From NCBI GenBank assembly GCA_002189035.1, contig CM007990.1, forward strand, positions 2,418,001 through 2,482,000: a stretch of DNA of 64,000 nucleotides, written 5' to 3'. Below are positions 12,221 through 23,279 of this stretch, one piece after another. The stretch's first letter is position 1, and the number at the start of each line of letters is the position of its first letter. The translations under genes and the position numbers were made by a program. This DNA comes from Utricularia gibba. Lineage: Eukaryota; Streptophyta; Magnoliopsida; Lamiales; Lentibulariaceae. The notes beneath the pieces were generated by a model that worked only from the letters and a program-made list of their open reading frames with translations, did not search any database and had not been told where the DNA came from.

Positions 12221-12334
12221 GTCATCAAGGATTTGAAGCTTGAGGATTGAGTGGTAAACTTTGTGTGTGTTTCTTTGTTCTTTCGCTTTATTTTCTTTTC
12301 TCCATTGCTGCTCATTTTTTTCTCTTGTTTTAGG

Positions 12335-13489
12335 ATGTCAAATTAAGAAAGTGAGCATGAGAAGGATGACTTGCAAGATGACAAGTTCACTTTGAGAGCT
12401 ATGCAACAAGAATGTTCAAGATTGCATCGTGTTCTTGAAGATATCAATGTCAGGCTTTATGAGCATGAATATTCTCTTCAAAATATTGGAAGAACCCAAG
12501 GTGTACGAAATAATCATGCTTCTCAAAGAGGTCGTAGTGTGTGAATGCCTCAACGCAACTACACTGAACTTGATTTTAATGATCAACAGAGTGAAAGGAG
12601 CTTTGGAAAAAGATAAAATGTTTCCAAGCAAAGGGTGCAAACAATACCTCCAAAGTGCACTACAAGGAACATAAAATGTTTCAAATGCTTGGGACATGGA
12701 CATATTGCTTCTAAATGTCCAATTAAAAGAGCAATGGTGATCAGACGCAATGGGGAATTGAGTGACAAAAATGAAATGCTTGTTTTTGGAGAGATGTTAG
12801 TCACTCAAAAAACTTTTAACATTGGAGTCAAGGATAATGATGAACAAAGGGAGAACTTGTTTCAAACACGCTGCTTTGTGAATGGCGAGATTTGTAGCAT
12901 GATTATTGATGGAGGTTGTTGTACTAATGTTGATAGCAACATCTTGGTGGAGAAATTGCAACTATCAATATTGAGGCACCCTAAGCCTTACAATTTACAG
13001 TGATTCAATGAAGTAAGTGATGCAAAGATGACCAAACAAGTTCTTGTGGGATTTTCCATCGGAAGATATAAAAATGTAGTGCTATGTGATGTTGTACCTA
13101 TGCATGCTAGTCATATTCTTTTGAGGAGGCCATGGGAATATGATAGAAGAGCATTCCAGGATGGTTTTAAGAATAAGTATTCCTTCAGTCATAATGGATG
13201 CTCAATTACACTTACTCCATTATCTCCAAGGGAGGCTCATGAAGATCAAGTCAGAATCCTGAGTGATGTTAAAGCACTACATGGTGCAAATGGAAATCAC
13301 AAGGAGGTCGTGCTTGAGGGAGGAAAAGGAAAAGAGAGTGGAGTGAAAAAGAATGAAAAAAAGATTAGAAAAAGTGGAGAGAAAACAAGATGTAGGAAAG
13401 AATTGAGTGGGAAAAATGGTGAGAATGAGTGGAAAACAGAAAGTGGAAACATGAGAGTGATAGAATTTGAGAGAAAGAATTCATGCTAG
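12335..13489 (+). pseudogene. gypsy gag-protease remnant
   Basis: Gag C-terminal region with a CCHC knuckle CFKCLGHGHIASKC encoded at about 12671-12712, directly preceded by a basic stretch. The aspartic protease region follows at about 12865-13150. Its active site reads IDGGC (family: D-S/T-G), so the residue after the catalytic Asp is Gly. A lysine- and glutamate-rich linker ends at a stop at 13487. Frames are broken near 12345, 12541 and 13002. Confidence 0.8.
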
Positions 13490-13659
13490 ATAACCATTAC
13501 CTAACAACGCTCAACTCATTCCGTCTTCTATTTTGTCTCTCTAACAAGTATATTAAGATGTATTTCCAAAGAAATTCAGGGATTGACTCTCATCAAAGGG
13601 ATTGAGCATCAAATTGATTTTGTGCCTGAAGCATAACTACCTAACTCACCAACATACCA

Positions 13660-16318
13660 TGCCAATCTAGAGGAAACAAAGGAAATACAAATTCAAGTTG
13701 ACGAATTAATGTCTAAAGAATTTGTTCGAGAAAGCATGAGCCCTTGCTCTGTGCCAGTTTAATTGGTTCCAAAATCTAATGGAACTTGGCATACGTGCAC
13801 TGATTGTCGGGCCATCAAAAACATCACTATCAAGTATAGATATCCTGTCCGTAGACTTGAAGATATGCTTGATAAATTGCATGGTACTTGTGTTTTTAGT
13901 AAGATTGGTTTGAGAAGTGGATATCACCATATTAGAATGAAGGAAGGTGATGAATGAACAACTACTTTTAAAACCAAGTTTGGTTTGTATGAGTGGGTTG
14001 TTATCCGTTTTGGTTTGACTAATGTTCCTAGGACCTTTATGAGATTGATGAATAATGTTTTTAGGCCTTTTATAGGTAGCTCTTTGATGGTATTCTGATT
14101 TATAGCAAGAGTCTTTAGAAACATGTGTATCATTTGAGGGATGTGTTAGATACTCTTAATAAATAGAAGTTGTTTGCTAACATTAAGAAGTATGTCTTTT
14201 GCACGAATACTGTCTCTTTTCTTGAATATGTTGTTAGTGATGTAGGAATAGCTGTAGATGAAGAGAAAGTGCAAGCAATTAGAGAATGACAAATACCTAA
14301 TTGTGAGGAGTTTCCATGGCTTATCAAGTTTCTATAGATGATTTGTTAAGGATTTCAGCACCATAACAGGACCCCTCACTCAATTAATAAAAAAATCATC
14401 CATTTCATTGGGAAGACGAGCAAGAACATTGCTTCAAACAACTTAAGAATAAACGTTGGTCAACACCTCTCCTAACTCTTCCAAATTTTTCTGATACTTT
14501 TAAAATTGAATGTGATGCATCAGGTTTAGGTATTGGTGTTGTATTGATGCAAAATGGACGTCCACTTGTTTATTCTCGTGAGAAGCTTCATGGTGCCACT
14601 CTCAACTATCCAATATATGACAAAGAGTTGTATGCATCGGTTAGAGCTTTGAAACATAGCAGCACTACTTGTGGCCTAAGGAGTTTGTGATACACATTGA
14701 TCATGAGTCTCTCAAATATTTCAATGGTCAAGTAAAGCTAAATAGAAGACATGCTAAGTAGGTGGAATTCATTGACACATTCTCATATGTGATAAAATAC
14801 AAGAAAAGTAAAGAGAATGTGGTAGCTGATGGTTTCTCTAGTAGGTACACTCTTTTAGCCAATGTTAATACAAGAATGCTTGAATTGATTCCATTTGACT
14901 TATAGGCTCATGATCATGATTTCGGAAATATTTATAAGGCATGTGAACTTGCTCCATATGGATTATTCTTTAGGAAATATGGCTTTCTTTATAGAAAACA
15001 TAAGCTTTGCATTCCTTCTTGTTCAATAGATAATTTGATTGTTAGGAAAGCTCATGATAGTAGATTAATGAGAAATTTTGGTGTTAAAAAGGCTCTTTAT
15101 ACTCTCACCTAACATTTCTTTTGGCCACACATGAGACGGGATGTTGAAAGAGTTTGTGATAGATATATTCTTTGTGGGAAGGGTAAATCAGCCATTGCCC
15201 TTCATGGTTTGTATACTCCACTTCTTACTCCTTCCCAACCATGGTTTTTTGGGGCTTACCTCGTACCCAAAGGGATAGAGGCTTGATTTGTGTTGTTGTG
15301 GACAGCTTTTCAAAGATGAATCACTTTATTCCCTATCACACAACTGATAATGCATTTCATGTGGCTGATCTCTTTTTTAGAGACGTTGTTAGACTTCATG
15401 GTATACCCCTCACAATTGTCTCTGATTGCAATGCAAGATTTTTCAGTCACTTTTGGAGAGTACTTTGGAGTAATCTTGGCACTAAACTCTTATACTCAAC
15501 AACTTGTCATCCTCAAACTGATGGACAAATTGAGGTAACAAATCGTGCACTTTCTACCTTACTTAGGATTATGATGAAATCTAATCTTAAGACATGGGAG
15601 GAATGTTTTGCCACCTATTGAAGTTGCTTACAATCGAATAGTGCATCTCACTATTAGGTTATCCCCATTTCAAGTGGTTTTTGGCTTTAATGCTCTTACA
15701 CCTTTGGATATGTTATCTTTGATTTAAGATGAGAAAGTTTAGATGACAAGAAAAGGACTGAAGCAATCAGAAGCTTGCATGAGAAGGTGAAACACCAGAT
15801 TGAGTCTAGCAATGTAAAATACGCATCGACCACAAACAAGGGCCTACGTAAAGTTGTATTTGAACCTAGAGATTGGGTTTGGCATCATCTCAAGGAGAGG
15901 TTTCCCACAAAGACGAAGTCAAAACTTCTTCCTTGTGGAGATGGACCTTTCCGAGTTGTTGAATGCATGAATGATAATGCCTAGAAGCTTGATTTTCAGG
16001 TGAGTTTTCAGTTCATTCAATTTTCAATGTTGATGATTTGTCTCTTTTCGAAATGGATGCAGATTTAGGGATAAATCTTCTTGAAGAAGGGGGATAATGA
16101 ATCCCAACAAGATGATGAAGAGTATTTGAAGAATGATAAGGATGTTGTGCAAGTGAACACTTTGGACAGTAAGATCATTCCACTAGAACTAATGACAAGG
16201 AGCAAGAGCAGGATGGTTGAAGCTACACTAAAGGTTTTACTCAATATTATTGGAATCAAACTTGCGCTTGAAGACTTGCCATTACAGGAATTCAACTACT
16301 TGAAGTTGAATCTACCTT
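13660..16318 (+). pseudogene. gypsy reverse transcriptase-RNase H-integrase remnant
   Basis: RT begins near 13660 and includes YRYPVRRLEDML and SGYHHIRMKEGDE, then a stop where the family has Trp, then [10 protein letters not shown]. The catalytic box reads FDGILIYSK (14083-14109), so the second Asp of the FDD motif is Gly. RNase H follows at 14490-14840 (CDASG, YDKELYA, DHESLK). Integrase has the zinc region at about 15050-15200 and the core at 15241-15621 with [22 protein letters not shown] and [13 protein letters not shown]-terminal chromodomain-like or acidic tail ends at the stop at 16318. Several stops and shifts make it non-functional. Confidence 0.85.
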
Positions 16319-16705
16319 AGAGCCCGATTGCTATTGAACTTGTTAGACTTTCTTTTTTATTTAGTTTGAGCTTAGTAATATTAGAGTTTCATTCTAGGGT
16401 ATAAATACTCTAAGCATTTACTCTTGGAGGACTTTTAGTTCATTTTATGAATCTTGTGAGAAAGTTTTTTCTTCTTTGAGTGTTTGAACATTCTTGACTT
16501 ATCAAGCTTTAGAACTTGTGGTGTCTAAAGATTATCACTTCCAATCCCTCCTTTTTTTGAAGTGTAGCTCCTAATTTTCTTTTCTTTCATAGTCTGGTTG
16601 CAAGAGATTCATTCTCTTGAGGTTAGACTTGGGTGGGTTTTTTTTTAAGCATCAAAATCACCTCATATTCGTGGGTTGGTAATCTCCTTAGATTAGAGGG
16701 TCACA
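16319..16705 (+). repeat. 3' LTR of the gypsy element
   Basis: The right end is fixed by matching the left LTR ('agggtcaca'). The left end is uncertain and lies just after the pol stop codon. A 'gggtataaatactc' TATA-like box lies at about 16398, fitting LTR promoter function. Confidence 0.65.
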
Positions 16706-17210
16706 TTACAATCGATGGAGAATGCCCTTTTCAAAGCCTGAGATGAGAGACATGGAATACTCGATGAGTACCAACTTCAAGGGGAAACTCCAATTTCTAT
16801 GCTAATACTCCAACTCATTTTTCATTGTAAAGGATCCATAATATTTAAGGTGAGGTTTTGAGTACCTTGTTCCATATACTCTCCTTTATTGAGGTGTTAC
16901 AAATTTTTGAGGATTTTTAATATTCATGCAAAGTAAGAAGGCAACGAATGCTGACTTGCACACTAGTAAAAAAAAATCACGAAACATAAAGGCAATCATA
17001 TAACCATATATTTGTACGTAAAACACAAAGAAAAATGACATAATCCATCATCCTATTTACCATTGACCATATATGCTCTATCCAAAGTTGAAACCTTCTT
17101 TTATACCTCGACTATGCTCCTATCAATATTTTGATTTTAGCCCAACTTCAGAATTTACAGTAAATTATAATTTACCAGCGCATTGACTACTCACCCAATT
17201 CCATGTGTAG
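16706..17210. other. No gene seen
   Basis: Spacer between the gypsy element and the solo LTR. No recognised repeat or open frame. Confidence 0.5.
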
Positions 17211-17215
17211 CATAT

Positions 17216-18381
17216 TGATAACACATATTTTTGAGTGGCTCAATGCATGGAATTTACTCATTTTATGCTACAAAAATTAAGCTTAATTGGCTATTTCTTT
17301 ATTTTTGCACATAAATACCATAGGAGTGCACTTTTAGTCTTAGTTGGGACTACATCTACGATTTAGTCCAACAGTTCCTTTCGAGCAATGCAGCATGGGT
17401 CGCAACACAAATCCCAAGGAGCCGAGTATGAACAGTGTGGTGGCAGGAAAGGTGACAGAAGTCTGAAGAAAAGTACACACAAAGTCCAAGGAGGTGAAAA
17501 AGGAAGATTTTGGACAAAAAGGGAGGAAAGGTGGAGAGAGAAGTAGATCTCCCCTTGGAGATTCACGAACACATTTTCTGGGAAGAAGGTTTTCTGGGGA
17601 GGAAGAAGAAGGAAGACAAACAGGAACGAAGCTGAAGTTCAAGATTATTTTCTGTCTTCGAAGAATATTATTCCTAGCTAAGAGTAGCTAGTGACGTTTT
17701 TTCAGTTTTTGTTGACACTTCACATTACTTGCTTGTGTGCTTTTTGGTATTTGACTGTGAAATGAGCACACTATGGGTGATGTTTTCTTTTCCACTTTCG
17801 TTTACCTTAAGCATGAGTGGCTAAGTACTTAGGGGGGTGCCTTGGGGTAAAAAGGGGAGAAACATGTTAATCAACCTTTAGATCTAAACAACCATGAGTC
17901 ACGTCACTTCCTTAACAAACCAGAATAGATCCAAGAGGGGGAAGTAGTGAAACCCAACTTAACAACCCTAATTAGAGGTAGACCAAAGATTAGGGGAAAA
18001 ACAAGAATCCGGGTAGACCTAGATCTTGTGAGTTAATTGTATGATTTGTGGTTTGTGTGAGTTTGTTTAATGATGAGCATACATCCCCTAGGAGTCCCAA
18101 GGCATCACCCATTCCATTCCAGAAACAACCGAACTCTAGAACTTATTACTTTTCTTTACTGTATTTCGTTTTAGTTCTGCCTTAGTCCTAGCTAAGACCA
18201 ATTTTACCAACGTGACATTGATTCCTTGCATAGACCTTCACATAGCAAGCACCTAGCTCCTTGTGTTCGACCCCTAGTCCACTATGCTCATAATTGTTTT
18301 ATACTTGAATGTGTATTAGGTTATAAATTTATTTGATAGGAAAGTTTACATTAACGACATTGCATAATTTTCCGTTTATCA
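17216..18381 (+). mobile_element. Solo LTR (TGATAACAC...TATCA type) with target duplication
   Basis: Runs from TGATAACACATA to CCGTTTATCA. The 5-bp repeat CATAT stands immediately before (17211-17215) and after (18382-18386). No coding capacity; a 65-codon frame inside (17494) is a chance ORF. An inverted, diverged copy is present at 30195-31146, sharing 'ctacgatttagtcc' and 'cttgtgttcgacccctagtccactatgctcat'. An intact duplication with no interior means the parent was removed by LTR recombination. Confidence 0.92.
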
Positions 18382-18386
18382 CATAT

Positions 18387-18930
18387 TCCTTACATTTTCC
18401 TCAAGTTGAAAATGCTTCTCCTTCACACATGTTTTTCCTAAGTTGGAGTGTATTGTTAATTTACAATAGTGACCTACTTGTCTAAACCATGTTAACCTTA
18501 ATGTCATAGCCTAATTTGTTGTTAGCCTATCCTAGTGTAATGCTTGCTCTTTCTCTTGTTGTTACTTATTGCTCTTTCATTTATTTATAGTCATAGTGCT
18601 CTGAATTAGGTATCTCACACCTTGCTAGAAAATTAATGCTTTGCATTCGGGTTTACTCTATTGTGGAAAGCAAACTCTCAGGTTAAGGGGTTCTTTAGTT
18701 GCATCGAGATGGAAAACCCAGGTTTTAATTATTAAAGTATATGTAACCTTAGTTATAAAAAAAAGTGATTGCTTGATAGGTGTAGAATTATCTTATTTTT
18801 GTTTAGTTAAAAGGTTTGATAACTATGTTTTTACTATTTATAATGAAATAAGAAAATTACCCTTTTTATAAAAAAATGAATAAGTGCACCCTTTTGAAGT
18901 GTGCAACACTATTGTTTTCAACTCCCCCAT
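18387..18930. other. No gene seen
   Basis: Low-complexity spacer with short frames only. Confidence 0.5.
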
Positions 18931-19020
18931 TGATGATAATTCTACAAGTGCATAGAAACCATCGAAAATAATAAAATATGATCAAATCTACCGAAATTGT
19001 CACTAGAATTTTCTTTTAGT
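18931..19020 (-). repeat. LTR fragment of the 37220-38368 family
   Basis: The block 'tgatgataattctacaagtgcatagaaacc...' through 'tagaattttctttt' aligns with 37220-37310. Only this end of the LTR is left. Confidence 0.65.
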
Positions 19021-19934
19021 TTGAAATTGAATGTTTGTTGTTGTTTCACTTATAAGTATTATTTTTTATAAGAATTGATTGTTTGTTATTGTTTGTAGTT
19101 TAAAATTATTTTTCGATCGAACATATCTCTTTCTTCATTGTGGTGATAAAGTTTCCCTATTCAAATCTATACATCATTTATAACTATTGTTTGTTATGTT
19201 CTATTTTTTATAGGAGAATAGCCAATATAGGTGATTAGAGGCTAGAACACCCTTGTTCCTTGATTTATTAGCTCAAGTTTGATATACTATAGGAAGTTTG
19301 GATAAAGGAAATACATTCCTACTCCTAATGATGATGTTTTTTATGACGATTGTGGCGATGATGGTGAGCCTTTGTTATCTATCAGAGATACATAGCTAGA
19401 GGAATGAGATTTTTTATATCCATTGGACACACAATATACTCCACCTAAGATAGAAAAGGTAGGGTTGGAGAGCTTAGAGTCCTTAAAATATTCTATAGAA
19501 AAATGTATTTAGATATAAGATGCCGTAAATACCATTGTCAAAGGAGGTCAAGCCTATTTACATCTTTTTAAATTGTTCAAGAATTGCCAAAATCAAGAGA
19601 TCTTCATGTCTTTGTAGGATTCATATATTTGAAAATATTACATTGAAGGTAAGATTTTGAATTCACTATGTACATGTAGCAGTGGAAATATCGATTTATT
19701 TACTACGAGATTTGATGCGACATCACCACCAAAATGCTGAGGTATTTAAATCGTTAACTATAACATATTGTTTATGTTATTAATGGTTTGTTTTCCATGC
19801 AAATTAGAGAATCTTTCATTATATAAAAGTTGGATGATGTTTTTAATTGTGTTTTAATTTGATGTGCTTGCTATGATTGAACTCTAGTTGTATGTGAGAA
19901 TTGATCTTTGAGTATTTTTTTAGGTAAATAACAA
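19021..19934. other. No supported gene; AT-rich
   Basis: Precedes the + strand Harbinger remnant and may hold its decayed 5' part, but I cannot align it. Confidence 0.4.
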
Positions 19935-20320
19935 CTAGAGGGTACAAAAATCCATGAGAGTACTTCAATCACAAACATTTATTGCTTTGAAATGTAATCG
20001 AGAGATCATTTGGAGTATGGAAGAAGAAATTCCATATGGTGAATGATGTGCCAATAAATATGAAATTTAGGCACCAAGTCACATTAGTAGTAGCTACAAT
20101 GGTTATACACAATTGGCTTCATCATCTAAATGCTGAAGATGATGACGCTCTCTCTTGGAATATATGGGTTAAAGTAGCGATGTGTCTAATAATAGGGAGC
20201 TAGAAGAAGAGGAAGAACCTGATGATGATGAAATGAAATCATGAATATGATCAATCTATGGATGCTCTTTGTGATTCCATTGCAAATCAATTATGGGTTA
20301 CTTATCGAGCAAGAATGTAA
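19935..20320 (+). pseudogene. HARBI1-like (PIF/Harbinger) transposase C-terminal remnant
   Basis: The + strand translation gives YFNHKH, five residues with a stop, then NVIERSFGVWKKKFHM, the conserved end of the DDE nuclease core of plant HARBI1-like proteins. The tail follows with VVATMVIHNWLHH. After a frame shift, MDALCDSIANQLWVTY ends at a stop near 20320. HARBI1 is the DDE endonuclease that cuts PIF/Harbinger DNA transposons. Stops and shifts make this a relic. Confidence 0.75.
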
Positions 20321-20694
20321 TGTAATGTAATGTCTTTGATTTTTGATGTTTTAATATTATGTACTCTACTTTGATAGTTTGTCATCAAAATTATTTGCAA
20401 TTAATGTGCATTAATATAAGAAATTACAGTATTATAGTCACTTCTACTTATAGAAAATTTTAAATTTTTTTGCTATTCATTTACAATCTACTTCTACATT
20501 TATTATACAATAATTTCTACTTGTCAATTAAGTAGAAGATTAAGGTTGTACCCTTAATGTAAGTCAATAGCTAATTTTATTCCACAAACCAAAACATGTA
20601 GATGTCATATCCAAGAAAAAGCATTTAAGAAAACACAACTATTAATAAAAACCCACAAATAGTGCATCCAAATATAGATGAAAAGAAATTAGCA
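20321..20694. other. Spacer between two converging Harbinger relics
   Basis: AT-rich, no gene seen. Starts with a short 'aatgtaatgtaatgtaatg' repeat. Confidence 0.5.
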
Positions 20695-21400
20695 TCAATT
20701 ATGGTACATGTTCAATGCGATGTCATCCCTCCAAGAATTCCTTGTCAATGAGCTATCAATTATTGAAATATATTCTTCTCCTTCCAATCCCTCTTCGCTA
20801 TTGAAATCCATTGAAATCTCTTTGTCTAGTGGATCATGTGATGCTGTAGAATAAAGTTTTTGCAGTAAGGAATATGCCAAACTGATGTGGTTTTGTGTGG
20901 TAATGGGATAAAAAGATGGGCTACATAATATACCCTTTCACATTCTCATCACAACCTAGGCTCATTCAATTAGGTTTCTTGCTTTCACATGCTACCTATT
21001 GCAATTCGCATCTTCATTATGATATACATAGTAGTAATCTACACATACACATATTAGAATGGAAAAATGTAACAAAAGTTATTTGTATACCTTTTGGCAC
21101 CCTTAGCCCATTTGCTATCAAGATTGCATGTTGATGTACTGAATTATCACCTACAGATCCCTCCCACCCCCTTGATATTTGCATGAATTGTAGATTCGGA
21201 GTACAGACACTTAAAACATTAACAACCTTTCTACACTTCCTACTAAAGTATCTTGCGTGTGCCTCTAGCTTAACTCGAACATACACATGTACTGTCAAAA
21301 GCCCCCCAAGCATTTTACAATTACAAGCTTTTGTAATAAACAAACGAATAATGCATCCAAACACCAAGATATTTCCTGGAAGTATTTGAAGGATGGAGTG
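20695..21400 (-). pseudogene. HARBI1-like transposase remnant, opposite orientation
   Basis: On the - strand a frame through about 21270-21120 reads NVLSVCTPNLQFMQISRGWEGSV and ends NGLRVPKG. This is the HARBI1 core region around the second catalytic Asp (family: NVLGVC...GWEGSA.D.RV). A separate frame ends with SWRDDIALNMYHN at 20695, the typical HARBI1 C-terminus. The part between them, which should carry the FN.RH...ERCFG region, is missing or unreadable. It is distinct from the neighbouring + strand relic. Confidence 0.7.
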
Positions 21401-22275
21401 ATATTATCATTATTGGTGAGTTGAAGCATTGCTAGAAAAATGTCATGTAGTTTGAGAACTGCGGTGAGAATCCTTTTGAGCATCATATTGATTGTCCATG
21501 TAGAACATTGAAACGTATTTTTTATTATACATTGTTTCCGATGATCTGCCAATATCCCTAAGAAAGTAACAATCATCTTTGAAACTGCCACATTTTTCGA
21601 TGCTCATAATCATGAATAATCCGAAAAAGCATACTCAACATTCCAAAGACCTCTTAAATTTTTATTAACTCATCTAAACAAGTGAAGTATCATCTATAAT
21701 GAATTGTGACAATCTTCTTAATTGTCAAGGAATCCTACTATGTAATGAATACCTATAGGATGAGGGCATAAGAATTCCACTATTGGCCTCCTACATCATA
21801 CCCATCCACTAAATAATAATCCACATTGAAATAACAAAAATACAATTTCTTCATCACCAATTGACACATGTTGTAAAAGAATCTAACAATCACAACTATA
21901 GTCCCCAAGAACAGATGAAAAATGTAGTTGCTAGAAAAAAAATTATATATTAATTGAGCCTATGCAAGGGAAATCACCATCAATAAAAGCTAATTGAAGG
22001 AGACTAGGTTGGGAGGTAGAGTTGTGGGACCTCATAGAAAAGCATGAGAACCATCACTTTATCTATGAAAAAGGTGGCTATAGGTGTAGTAATAGAACAT
22101 TCTTGTCTTTAGGAAATTAATGTATCACATGATGGACCTTCATCCCATCTATTTTGTCCAAGAAATATTCATCTTTTGTGGTTTCGAGAGGCAAGAATTC
22201 TTTGACTATATATAAGAAACAAATAAGGCACAAGATTGATGAAAAGGTAGCAATATAGGGCATGAATTGGAAGGC
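21401..22275. other. No supported gene
   Basis: May include decayed Harbinger sequence from the element to its left. It is interrupted at 22276 by the copia target site, beyond which the same DNA resumes at 26493. Confidence 0.4.
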
Positions 22276-22280
22276 CTAGT

Positions 22281-22543
22281 TGTTGAAGAGTACACTTGAA
22301 CTGGTCCTTATGCTAACAAGGAGTTGCGGTTGAAGATGGAAACTGCTTGTGCTGAGCAGTTTTAGTTAGTTTCTTAGTATCAGTTTTTATAGATAAGAAT
22401 AGGTAGTTGTGTTGTTTTGTTTAAAAGGGTATGTTGTTTACATTTAGCAGTGTGGGTAATTAATCAGAAAAAAGGCTTGTTCTTCGAGCACAATCGCCCT
22501 GTTTTCATTCTAGTTTCTTTAGCTTTTCCAATTCATTCCAACA
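22281..22543 (+). repeat. 5' LTR of the copia element
   Basis: 263 bases with TG...CA ends. Internal phrases such as 'ggaaactgcttgtgctgagcag' and 'aaaaaaggcttgttcttcg' are shared exactly with the 3'LTR. Confidence 0.95.
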
Positions 22544-22546
22544 AAG

Positions 22547-22558
22547 TGGTATCAGAGC
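22547..22558 (+). promoter_or_regulatory. Primer binding site (initiator Met tRNA type)
   Basis: TGGTATCAGAGC, three bases after the 5'LTR, is the perfect plant copia PBS complementary to the 3' end of initiator Met tRNA. Confidence 0.95.
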
Positions 22559-22569
22559 CTTAAGATCCT

Positions 22570-23270
22570 ATGTCTAACACACCATCTCTTCCTGTCCCTG
22601 CACTGATGAAAGAAAATTATGCTAACTGGAGCATACGCATGCAAGCTTTGTTTGGAGTTTATGAAGTTGGTGATGTCATCACCTTCGATGCTGCTGAGGG
22701 AAATGCAACTGCTGACCATATAGCAGTTGCTATTGAGGAAGCCCATGACATTAGTAACATGTCATTGGATAATTTGAGTAGTTCCTTACAAGCTTATGAG
22801 GCCTGCTTGAAGGGACGAGAAGAACTCACTGCTCAATTGCTACAGGCTAAAACCACCGTGAGATTAGAAAAGTGATCTCATAGAATGGCCCTCTAGAGGT
22901 CGAGGGCATGGACGTTTTTCCAACAAGGGTCGTGGAAAGGGAAGAGAGAGTTATCAATCTAGGTCTTCTGACAAGGAGTTCAAGTCCTCTTCTACAAGAG
23001 GTAGAGGAAGATGGCATACTAGAGGTAGGGGAGGATGGAAGAATGGCGGAAGAAAAATGGATAAGTCAAATATTGAATGCTATTCATGTCACAGAAAAGG
23101 TAATTTTTCATGGGAGTGTCGGCATAACAATGATGAAGGACAACAATCACATTTTTCTGAAACACAAAGAAGAGGAGGAGAGTCCAATTCTTCTTATAGC
23201 TGTTATGGACATCCCTTCAGACTTGGAAAAATGGTATCTTGACTCTGGTGTAAGCAGTCATATGTGAGGT
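22570..23270 (+). pseudogene. copia gag and protease remnant
   Basis: From ATG 22570 the first 101 codons give copia gag beginning MSNTPSLPVPALMKENYANW (gag family: L...NY..W). The central gag part is shortened and a stop lies at 22873. After frame changes, an Arg/Gly-rich stretch precedes a knuckle read as CYSCHRKGNFSWEC (about 23068-23109), in which the zinc-binding His is replaced by Asn. The protease active site follows as WYLDSGVSSHM near 23230-23265, retaining the DSG triad. Confidence 0.8.
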
Positions 23271-23279
23271 TGCAGACAC

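Larger units (their letters stand above)
10046..16705 (+). mobile_element. Ty3/gypsy LTR retrotransposon, decayed, with nested solo LTR
   Basis: About 195 bases ending at 10241 match the end of a 3'LTR finishing at 16705. Both share 'cttttctttcatagtctg', 'atcaaaatcacctcatattcg' and 'ttagattagagggtcaca'. A PBS-like TGGTATCA follows the left copy. Between them lie gag, protease, reverse transcriptase, RNase H and integrase in gypsy order (12335-16318). The left LTR has lost its 5' part. A solo LTR of another family (10874-12220) landed in the leader. Stops and frame shifts show it is dead. Confidence 0.85.

Noticed and set aside
17340-17691. Overlapping frames on both strands of 60-100 codons
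   Set aside because: They lie wholly inside a solo LTR defined by ends and target duplication, and show no domain.
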